This document shows, piece after piece, positions 1-6,175 of a stretch of DNA of 7,932 bases. The stretch is from Tardiphaga sp. GTDB taxonomy: Bacteria > Pseudomonadota > Alphaproteobacteria > Rhizobiales > Xanthobacteraceae. The notes under the pieces are model-generated. The model was not told the DNA's origin. It did not search any database and saw only the letters and a program-made list of their open reading frames with translations. Numbering within the stretch: position 1 is the first letter of the stretch; every line of letters begins with the position of its first letter. A program made the translations under genes and the position numbers. Where the stretch lies: positions 1 to 7,932 of the forward strand of contig JAQGJF010000283.1 of NCBI GenBank assembly GCA_028290765.1, in the 5' to 3' direction.

Positions 1-122
1 AGCCAGTTGAACGCTGTTCCGGCGCGAACGACATGTCCAACCCCGGGCTGGGAGGTCAGTCCCGCTTAGGGCCGCCCTTATCCGACCGTTGGCCAAGGTT
101 TGCGGTCGCTTGTTTCGGCTAA

Positions 123-133
123 CTGTCGGACAG
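123..133. promoter_or_regulatory. Small perfect dyad upstream of the hydrolase gene (possible operator)
   Basis: The bases CTGTC-G-GACAG form a perfect inverted repeat of two 5-base arms around one central base. It lies about 40 bases before the ATG of the first gene, where a repressor or activator half-site pair could sit. Arms this short occur by chance fairly often, the symmetry does not extend outward, and no regulator gene is adjacent. The regulatory role is a guess. Confidence 0.2.
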
Positions 134-160
134 CAACCCGCATTACGTTTTCCCGGACAT

Positions 161-167
161 AAGGGAG
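161..167 (+). promoter_or_regulatory. Ribosome binding site of the MBL-fold hydrolase gene
   Basis: AAGGGAG lies 7 bases before the ATG at 175. It supports that start, which is also the codon that gives an intact secretion signal. Confidence 0.7.
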
Positions 168-174
168 AAATGAC

Positions 175-1221
175 ATGAAACTCCATGCAGCATTGTTTCT
201 TGCGGGTGCGCTCGCGAGTACGACCGTCGTTCAACCCAATGCAACTGCTTTTGCTGCAGATTCCGATGGGCAAATCACGATCCTTTATGATGCCTTTGGC
301 AAAGACGCCTCAATGAAGAAGGATTGGGGTTTTTCCGCGCTGGTGGAGATTGCAGGCAAGCGCATTCTATTCGACACAGGGAATGATCGCGACATTTTTG
401 CCGAGAACGTGAAAGCAAGTGGCGTTGACTTGACCAATCTTGATTTTGTCGTCTTATCTCATCGCCACTCAGACCATATGGCCGGCCTAAGTCACGTCTT
501 GAGCGTCAACCCGAAAGTGAAGATCTACGCGCCCAAGGAAGGTTTCGGGATTTACGGCTCGTCGCTGCCGTCCAGCTTTTATCGCAAGGACGCGTCGCTG
601 TCGGCGGAAATGCGCTACTACGATGGAAGACCACCGGAGGTCATGAAGTTCGGAACCGCCTGGCAGGGCGCCAATTTCGAACTCATCGACAAGACAACCG
701 AAGTGGCCCCGGGTGTCACGTTAATAGCGCTTGTGTCCGACGTCCCCGGCACGAGAGAGCTGAAGGAATTATCTCTCGCCGTCAACACGCCGAATGGTGT
801 CGTACTCGTTGTCGGTTGCTCACATCCGGGAATTGAGAAGATCATAGAAGCGACGGCAGCAATCAATCCCAAGATTCGCCTGGTCGCCGGCGGCTTCCAC
901 CTCGTCGCCGCGACGGATGAAGTCATTGCCAGGGCGGTTGCGGCTGTCAAAGACAACTTCAAGGTGGAGAGCATCGCTCCAGGTCACTGCACCGGCGAGC
1001 CAACGTTTGCGGCGCTGAAACAAGCATTCGGCGACCGGTATATCTATGCCGGTGTTGGCACAAGGCTGCCCATGGGAGCAGGTACGGACGCTGACCGGCG
1101 CCGCGGCGAAAGCCCTACACTCGAGGGAAGTGATCTTGTTACCTATCGGAGGCTGGCCGCTCGTGACGACCCTTTCGGAGTCCGGGCGTGGAATTTGCGA
1201 AAGCAGATTGCACCTCTCTGA
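175..1221 (+). CDS. Exported MBL-fold metallo-hydrolase (COG1237-like)
   Basis: This 348-residue protein has the metallo-beta-lactamase fold of the group that includes the archaeal dihydropterin-ribofuranosylaminobenzene-phosphate synthase-like proteins (COG1237). The metal-binding signature HxHxDH is complete (His96, His98, Asp100, His101). It is followed by GCSHPG with His217, FH at 241-242 and PGHCTG with His271, so a two-metal hydrolase site looks intact. The N-terminus is a Sec-type signal peptide: Lys2, a hydrophobic stretch to about residue 19, then Ala-Phe-Ala at 25-27 before Ala28-Asp29. The mature enzyme is thus probably periplasmic, which is odd for a pterin-pathway enzyme, and the substrate is unknown. 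Residues about 301-348 extend past the core fold as an Arg/Asp-rich tail. The first half of the gene looks less GC-rich than the genes downstream, perhaps a sign of separate origin. It is followed after 91 bases by the flavoenzyme gene on the same strand. The family call is firm; the function is not. Confidence 0.92.
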   Translation: MKLHAALFLAGALASTTVVQPNATAFAADSDGQITILYDAFGKDASMKKDWGFSALVEIAGKRILFDTGNDRDIFAENVKASGVDLTNLDFVVLSHRHSDHMAGLSHVLSVNPKVKIYAPKEGFGIYGSSLPSSFYRKDASLSAEMRYYDGRPPEVMKFGTAWQGANFELIDKTTEVAPGVTLIALVSDVPGTRELKELSLAVNTPNGVVLVVGCSHPGIEKIIEATAAINPKIRLVAGGFHLVAATDEVIARAVAAVKDNFKVESIAPGHCTGEPTFAALKQAFGDRYIYAGVGTRLPMGAGTDADRRRGESPTLEGSDLVTYRRLAARDDPFGVRAWNLRKQIAPL

Positions 1222-1312
1222 ATGCGACGGATCATATTTTATTGGGCCGGCCGGCTCTTGGGCATCAGGAACCAGCGGCCTTCGTCTCCCGAGAACCCTA
1301 AAGGAGGCTGCC
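1222..1312 (+). other. Gap between hydrolase and oxidoreductase genes, with a weak promoter candidate
   Basis: This 91-base gap separates the two genes. TTGCAC at 1208-1213, inside the end of the hydrolase gene, and CATATT at 1233-1238 make a poor sigma70-like pair with a long 19-base spacer. They lie in an AT-rich patch (about 1231-1243) that contrasts with the GC-rich surroundings. A GC palindrome (GCCGGCCGGC) follows at about 1246-1255. A second promoter here is possible but unproven, and read-through from the hydrolase gene is equally possible. Confidence 0.25.
1301..1307 (+). promoter_or_regulatory. Strong ribosome binding site that fixes the oxidoreductase start
   Basis: AAGGAGG is a near-perfect Shine-Dalgarno sequence 5 bases before the ATG at 1313. 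The same frame is open back to an ATG at 1046. That upstream part would overlap the hydrolase gene and encodes nothing flavoenzyme-like, so this site decides the start. Confidence 0.85.
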
Positions 1313-2737
1313 ATGACCGACCTTCAGTTCCGCGGGCTCGAGGGCGAAACGATCGCCCTTTCAACCGACACATTGACAGCGCTGCGGCCACTGCTCCGCG
1401 GCAGCTTATGTCTGCAGGACGAAGCCGGTTACGACGAGGCGCGGACGATCTGGAACGCCATGATCGACCGCAGGCCAGGCGCCGTCGTGCGCTGCGGCGG
1501 CGCAAGCGACGTGATGCGGGCGGTGCGCCTTGCCCGCGACAACGGTTTACTCGTGGCCGTGCGCGGCGGTGGCCACAACATTTCCGGCAGCGCGGTTTGC
1601 GAGGGCGGGCTTCTTATCGACCTGTCGCCGATGCGCTCCGTCCGCGTCGACCCCGACAAGCGCACCGCGCGGGTAGAGCCAGGCGTCACGCTCGGTGAGT
1701 TTGACAAAGAGGCGCAAGCCTTCGGTCTTGCCACGCCGCTCGGCATCAATTCGACGACGGGAGTAGCAGGGCTCACACTCGGCGGCGGCTTCGGGTGGCT
1801 CAGCCGCAAATTCGGATTCACGGTGGATAATCTAATCTCCGCCGATGTGGTGACCGCCGACGGCGCTCTCGTTCAGGCAAGCGCGGTGGAGAACCCAGAC
1901 CTGTTCTGGGCCATCCGCGGCGGTGGCGGCAATTTCGGCGTTGTGACGTCGTTCGAGTTCAAACTGCATCCGGTCGGGCCCAACGTCGCATCGGGCCTGA
2001 TCGTCCACCCGTTTGCGCGCGCCCGCGAGCTTCTTGCCGGCTATCGCGAAGTGGCGGCGGCCGCTCCCGACGAGCTCACCGTCTGGGTGGTGCTGCGCAA
2101 AGCGCCCCCTTTGCCGTTCCTGCCCGCCGAGGTGCACGGGAAGGAGATCCTGGTCTTCGCCGTCTGCTATGCCGGCGAGCCAGCGAATGCGGAGAGGACG
2201 CTGGCGCCGCTTCGCGCACTCGGCGAGCCGATCGCCGACGTGATCGGCGTACAGCCCTACGCGGCTTGGCAGACGGCGTTCGATCCGCTGCTTACGCCCG
2301 GGGCGTTCAACTACTGGAAGTCGCACAATTTTACGGCTCTCAGCGATGGATTGCTCGACACCCTGGTCGATTATGTCGGGACATTGCCGACGGAGGAATG
2401 CGAGATCTTCATCGGACAGGTCGGCGGAGCCAGCAGCCGCATTGGCGCTGACGCGACCGCCTACCCGCACCGCGACGCCAATTTCGTGATGAACGTGCAT
2501 ACAAGGTGGCGCGAACGCGGCGACGAGCAGACCGCAATCAAATGGGCTCGTGAATTCTTCGCAGCGACGGCGCCGCACGCGACCGGCGGCGTCTACGTCA
2601 ATTTCATGCCGGATGACGAGACGGAGCGCGTGCCGGGGGCTTATGGCAGCAACTACGCGAGGCTGGCGGCGCTAAAGGCCAAATATGATCCGGGCAACCT
2701 GTTTCGGCTGAACCAGAACGTGCAACCGAAAGCGTAA
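1313..2737 (+). CDS. FAD-linked oxidoreductase, PCMH/BBE family (6-hydroxy-D-nicotine oxidase-like)
   Basis: This 474-residue flavoprotein oxidises a small organic substrate, probably passing electrons to oxygen or another acceptor; the substrate cannot be read from the sequence. The PCMH-type FAD-binding domain spans roughly residues 50-222. It includes RGGGHNISG at 84-92, where His88 is the expected covalent 8-alpha-histidyl flavin anchor. The loop NSTTGVAG with LTLGGGFGWLSRKFG follows at 146-168, and WAIRGGGGNFGVVT at 199-212. The C-terminal berberine-bridge (BBE) segment, about 427-472, carries YGSNYARL and YDPGNLFRLNQN. In bicovalent relatives a cysteine in the loop around residues 146-152 also binds flavin. 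Here that stretch has Ser/Thr and no Cys, so a single His link is predicted. Length is normal for bacterial members, and no signal peptide is seen, so it is probably cytosolic. The gene is followed after 57 bases by the cyclase gene. Confidence 0.93.
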   Translation: MTDLQFRGLEGETIALSTDTLTALRPLLRGSLCLQDEAGYDEARTIWNAMIDRRPGAVVRCGGASDVMRAVRLARDNGLLVAVRGGGHNISGSAVCEGGLLIDLSPMRSVRVDPDKRTARVEPGVTLGEFDKEAQAFGLATPLGINSTTGVAGLTLGGGFGWLSRKFGFTVDNLISADVVTADGALVQASAVENPDLFWAIRGGGGNFGVVTSFEFKLHPVGPNVASGLIVHPFARARELLAGYREVAAAAPDELTVWVVLRKAPPLPFLPAEVHGKEILVFAVCYAGEPANAERTLAPLRALGEPIADVIGVQPYAAWQTAFDPLLTPGAFNYWKSHNFTALSDGLLDTLVDYVGTLPTEECEIFIGQVGGASSRIGADATAYPHRDANFVMNVHTRWRERGDEQTAIKWAREFFAATAPHATGGVYVNFMPDDETERVPGAYGSNYARLAALKAKYDPGNLFRLNQNVQPKA

Positions 2738-2785
2738 CGGACAGACGGGCGAAGGCGTTCGAACAAAAGCGAGCCGAGCCCGCGC

Positions 2786-2790
2786 GGAGG
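2786..2790 (+). promoter_or_regulatory. Ribosome binding site supporting a TTG start
   Basis: GGAGG lies 4 bases before the TTG at 2795. With the SAM domain beginning within a few residues of that codon, it supports an unusual TTG start rather than a later ATG or GTG, which would cut into the domain. Confidence 0.65.
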
Positions 2791-2794
2791 CAAA

Positions 2795-5700
2795 TTGAAT
2801 ATCGGGCAGTGGCTGCGCGGCCTCGGCCTGCAGTCATACGAGCAGGCGTTTTACGACCACGGCGTCGACCTCGACGTTCTGCGCCGCCTGACCGCCGACG
2901 ACCTGAAGGAGATCGGGGTTTCGGCAGTTGGCCACCGGCGGAAGATCCTGCACGCGGTTGGCGAACTCGCGGCAGCGCAGTCGGAGGTGGCAGACCTAAC
3001 GGTTCCGCATCGGGGCGAGCGGCGACATCTCACCGTAATGTTTTGTGACCTCGTCGGCTCGACCGCGCTATCCGCCCGCCTTGACCCGGAGGATCTTCAG
3101 GAACTACTGCGAGCTTATTTTGCGCGCGTCGATGATGTAGCCGGCCGCCATGGTGGATTTGTCGCCAAATACCTGGGCGACGGCGCCCTCGTCTACTTCG
3201 GGTATCCCCAGGCCCATGAGGACGACACTGAGCGGGCGGTGCGGGCGGGGCTCGCCCTGGTCGATAGCGTTTCAGAACTGACGGCAGCCGGCAAGCGCCT
3301 AAGTGCGCGCGTCGGCATCGCTACCGGGCTGGTGGTGATCGGCGACCTTGTTGGCATGGGCGAGGCGCAGGAACGTGGGATAGCGGGCGAGACACCTAAT
3401 CTCGCGGCTCGATTGCAGGGGCTCGCCGAGAACGGTGCGGTGGTCATCGCCGAGACCACGCGGCGGATTCTCGGTGACCTTTTCGAACTCTCTGCGCTCA
3501 AGCCGTCCTCGCTCAAGGGCTTCGCCGAACCGGTTTTGGCTTGGCGGGTGATCGGCGAAGGAAGGGCCGAAAGCCGATTTGAAGCCCTTCATGGCACACG
3601 GGTCACCCCACTCGTCGGCCGCGACGAGGAACTCGACCTCGTGCTGTCGCGTTGGCGGCAAGTACAGGAAGGGAGCGGACACGTCGCCCTCATTTCAGGC
3701 GAACCCGGCATCGGCAAGTCGCGGTTGGTGCTGGCGCTCCGCGAGCGGATTCAGGGCGATTCGAAGGCGGTGTTCAGCTATGCATGCTCGCCACATCACG
3801 CCAATAGCGCGTTCTTTCCCTTCATCGCGCAGCTCGAGCGCACGGCGGGATTTGCACCGGATGACGCCCCAGCAGCCCGCGTCGCCAAACTTGACTCGCT
3901 GTTTCAGGAAACAGCGGCAAGGCCCGACAACGCGGTGGCTCTCCTTGCCGACCTGCTCGGCATTCACATCGGTTCAGGGCACGCACTTGCGGCGATGTCG
4001 CCGCTGCAGAAGAAAGGCCTGCTCTTCAGCGCATTTCTCGCACCGTTCGAGGGGCTGGCCCTTCGGGGCCCCGTGCTGGTGGTGCTTGAGGATGTGCACT
4101 GGCTCGATCCAACTTCGCGGGAGCTCTTCGACCAGATGGTTGAGCGCTTTCAGCGCCTGCCGGTTTTGCTGGTCGCGACGTTCCGGCCGGAGTTGTCGCC
4201 GCCTTGGACCGGCTTTCCGCATGTGACGCTGCTCACGTTGAACCGGCTGGCGCAGGCGCAGGCCCGGTCTTTGGTCGAGCGGGTCACCGGCGCCAAGGCG
4301 CTGCCCCCGGAAGTGCTCGAGCAGATCCTGGCGCGGACGGAGGGCGTGCCGCTCTTTGCCGAAGAACTGACGAAGGCTGTTCTTGAATCCGGATTGCTCG
4401 GAGACGCTGGGGACAGTTACGTTCTTGATGGGCCACTCCCGCCGCTGGCGATACCCACAACGCTGCACGACTCGCTGATGGCCCGCCTCGATCGGCTTGG
4501 CCCGGCCAAGGAAGTCGCACAAATCGGCGCCTGTATTGGCCGCGAGTTCGACCACGAGCTGCTTGCCGCTGTTGTTCCGCTGCCTGAGGCCGATCTCGTG
4601 GCCGCGTTAGATCGACTGGTCGCTGCCGAACTCGTCTACCGCCGCGGCATCCCTCCGGCGACCACCTACATCTTTAAGCACGCACTGGTGCGTGACGCCG
4701 CCTATCAGAGCCTGCTGCGGAAGAGTCGCCAGAACTTGCATGCGAACATCGCCACCGCGCTTGAAAGAGGGTTTCCTCACACCCTTGAAGCTCGGCCTGA
4801 GCTGGTCGCCAGCCACTTTGACGAGGCGGGACTTTTCGAGGAGGCGGTCGGATACTGGCTGAAGGCGGGCCGGCTGGCGGCCACCCGGTCGGCTAATGTG
4901 GAAGCAATCGCGCATCTGCGGTCGGGACTTGTGAGTCTCGCAGCGCTTCCTCCAGGCGAGCCGCGCTCGCGATTGGAGCTGTCCCTGCAACTTGCGCTCG
5001 GTGCGCCCCTCCTGGCCACGAAGGGGTTTGCGTCAAGCGACGCGGAGGCTGTCTATCAACGCGCCCAGGAGCTGAGCCGGGAGCTTGACAACGATAAGGA
5101 TCTGTTCACCGCGATAAGAGGCCTTGGATACGTCTATCACGTCCGCGCTAATCTTCGCGAAGCGAGGCGGCTGGTCGACGAGGTGGTCGACCTCGCGCGG
5201 CGGATCGGTGACCCGGCGATGCTCGCCGAGGCCTACCATTCCGCAGGGGCACTGACATTCCACCTCGGCCCATTCCGGGCCGCGCACGACTGGTTTCAGC
5301 AAAGCATGGAGGCCGGCGACGATCGCGGCCGTTTCCATTCAGAGGTGTACGGCATCCATATGGGCGTGTTTTGCCGCGCATACCGCAGCCACTGCGACTG
5401 GCATCTCGGCTATCCTGACCGCGCCCTGCAAGCAGCGGAGGAGGCGCTTGCACTCGCCCGGGAAGTCGCGCGCCCCTTTAGCGTAGCGCTTGCGCTCGAT
5501 TACCTGGCGATGCTCCACCAGTTCCGACGCGAGCCAGAGGCGGCGCTCAGAATCGCCGAGGAAGCTCGCAGCCTTTGTTTGGAACATCGGTTCGATTATT
5601 ACGGGGCGTGGAGTGCGCTTATCCGAGCATGGGCCCTCGCACAGCGAAACTCTCTCGAAGAAGGGCTCGCGGCCTATGATGCGGCCCTACACGAATTCAG

Positions 5701-6166
5701 AGAGACCGGCGCCGAGTTACGCATGCCGCATTATCTCTGCCTCCTTGCCGCCACTCAGCGAAAGGCCCGACGACGAGCCGCCGGGCTCGGATTCGTGGCC
5801 GAAGCGGCTCAAATCGCAGAGCGAAATCTTGAGAGCTGGTGCAATGCCGAGATCGAACGCGAGCGTGGCGAACTGTTGCTGCTGGACCCTTCCGACAACG
5901 CCCGCGAGGAAGCCGCCGCGGCCTTCAGCCGGGCGATCCACATCGCTGCCGACCAGGGCGCAAAGATGCTTGAACTGCGGGCGAGCGCTGCGCTCGCCCG
6001 GCTTTGGGCCCAGCGTAGCGAACGCAAGAAGGCTTTGGATGCGCTCGCGCCGATCTATGACTGGTTCACTGAGGGTTTTGACACGCCCGACTTGCGCCGG
6101 GCCAGGATGATGCTCGGTAAACTGCGACCGTGCAGCGCCGAGGCAGCCGTGACTCGCTTGTCGTGA
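2795..6166 (+). CDS. SAM domain / class III adenylate-guanylate cyclase / AAA ATPase / TPR protein
   Basis: This 1123-residue protein has no membrane segment or signal and so should be cytosolic. Residues about 2-58 form a sterile alpha motif (IGQWLRGLGL...LTADDLKEIGV), likely for protein contacts. Residues about 75-250 form a class III cyclase domain. FCDLVGST (83-90) holds metal ligand Asp85, and KYLGDG (125-130) holds the purine-contacting Lys125 and metal ligand Asp129. GETPNLAAR (198-206) supplies Asn202 and Arg206, which stabilise the transition state. The position that is Asp in classical adenylate cyclases, seven residues before Asn202, is Gly195 here, so nucleotide preference is uncertain. 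Residues about 270-480 are a STAND/AAA-16-like ATPase: Walker A GEPGIGKS (302-309), Walker B VLVVLEDVHWLD (427-438, Asp433), then ATFRPE (461-466). A winged-helix-like linker (about 560-650) precedes helical TPR-type repeats from about 680 to 1095. The catalytic set looks complete. The call is firm; the signal sensed and the target are unknown. The start is TTG with GGAGG upstream. Confidence 0.95.
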   Translation: MNIGQWLRGLGLQSYEQAFYDHGVDLDVLRRLTADDLKEIGVSAVGHRRKILHAVGELAAAQSEVADLTVPHRGERRHLTVMFCDLVGSTALSARLDPEDLQELLRAYFARVDDVAGRHGGFVAKYLGDGALVYFGYPQAHEDDTERAVRAGLALVDSVSELTAAGKRLSARVGIATGLVVIGDLVGMGEAQERGIAGETPNLAARLQGLAENGAVVIAETTRRILGDLFELSALKPSSLKGFAEPVLAWRVIGEGRAESRFEALHGTRVTPLVGRDEELDLVLSRWRQVQEGSGHVALISGEPGIGKSRLVLALRERIQGDSKAVFSYACSPHHANSAFFPFIAQLERTAGFAPDDAPAARVAKLDSLFQETAARPDNAVALLADLLGIHIGSGHALAAMSPLQKKGLLFSAFLAPFEGLALRGPVLVVLEDVHWLDPTSRELFDQMVERFQRLPVLLVATFRPELSPPWTGFPHVTLLTLNRLAQAQARSLVERVTGAKALPPEVLEQILARTEGVPLFAEELTKAVLESGLLGDAGDSYVLDGPLPPLAIPTTLHDSLMARLDRLGPAKEVAQIGACIGREFDHELLAAVVPLPEADLVAALDRLVAAELVYRRGIPPATTYIFKHALVRDAAYQSLLRKSRQNLHANIATALERGFPHTLEARPELVASHFDEAGLFEEAVGYWLKAGRLAATRSANVEAIAHLRSGLVSLAALPPGEPRSRLELSLQLALGAPLLATKGFASSDAEAVYQRAQELSRELDNDKDLFTAIRGLGYVYHVRANLREARRLVDEVVDLARRIGDPAMLAEAYHSAGALTFHLGPFRAAHDWFQQSMEAGDDRGRFHSEVYGIHMGVFCRAYRSHCDWHLGYPDRALQAAEEALALAREVARPFSVALALDYLAMLHQFRREPEAALRIAEEARSLCLEHRFDYYGAWSALIRAWALAQRNSLEEGLAAYDAALHEFRETGAELRMPHYLCLLAATQRKARRRAAGLGFVAEAAQIAERNLESWCNAEIERERGELLLLDPSDNAREEAAAAFSRAIHIAADQGAKMLELRASAALARLWAQRSERKKALDALAPIYDWFTEGFDTPDLRRARMMLGKLRPCSAEAAVTRLS

Positions 6167-6175
6167 GCGTCGCTC
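6167..6175. other. Nine-base gap between convergent genes
   Basis: The cyclase stop codon (TGA, 6164-6166) and the glutamate dehydrogenase stop codon (complement of 6176-6178) face each other across nine bases. GAGC-GTC-GCTC at 6165-6175 could form a 4-base-pair stem, but it is too short and lacks a T run on either strand. No intrinsic terminator is visible, so transcripts probably overlap or end by a Rho-dependent route. Confidence 0.6.

Larger units (their letters stand above)
1..174. other. Intergenic region without a supported gene
   Basis: I find no convincing coding region here. Plus-strand frame 3 is open from the left edge to a TAA near position 122, and frame 1 is open to a TAG at 67-69. 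Neither has a recognisable product, and either could be chance or the tail of an upstream gene. On the minus strand an ATG at 34 begins an 11-codon open stretch that leaves the window. It lacks a clear ribosome binding site, so a divergent gene cannot be claimed. No good -35/-10 pair stands out before the first gene. The region does contain a short perfect dyad at 123-133 and the ribosome binding site at 161-167. Confidence 0.6.

Noticed and set aside
1..34. Possible start of a divergent minus-strand gene at an ATG at position 34
   Set aside because: Only 11 codons are visible, there is no clear ribosome binding site, and the product is not recognisable.
65..80. Inverted repeat around AGGG-CCG-CCCT that could be a terminator of an upstream gene
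   Set aside because: The stem is only 4 base pairs and is followed by no T run.
1046..1312. In-frame 89-codon upstream extension of the oxidoreductase frame
   Set aside because: It overlaps the end of the hydrolase gene, encodes nothing like a flavoenzyme N-terminus, and a strong Shine-Dalgarno sequence sits directly before the ATG at 1313.
1832..2578. 248-codon open frame on the minus strand inside the oxidoreductase gene
   Set aside because: It lies opposite a well-conserved gene, is very rich in Arg as expected of GC-rich antisense frames, and shows no recognisable domain.
3974..4555. 193-codon minus-strand frame, with similar ones on both strands, inside the cyclase gene
   Set aside because: These are shadows of the GC-rich cyclase coding frame, with biased Arg/Gln/Ala composition and no domain.
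5490..6110. 206-codon plus-strand frame overlapping the cyclase 3' region
   Set aside because: The main frame encodes continuous TPR-like helices through this stretch, while the alternative is a Ser/Arg/Pro-rich shadow.
6165..6175. GAGC-GTC-GCTC as a shared bidirectional terminator
   Set aside because: Four base pairs with a 3-base loop is too weak, and neither strand has a following U tract.
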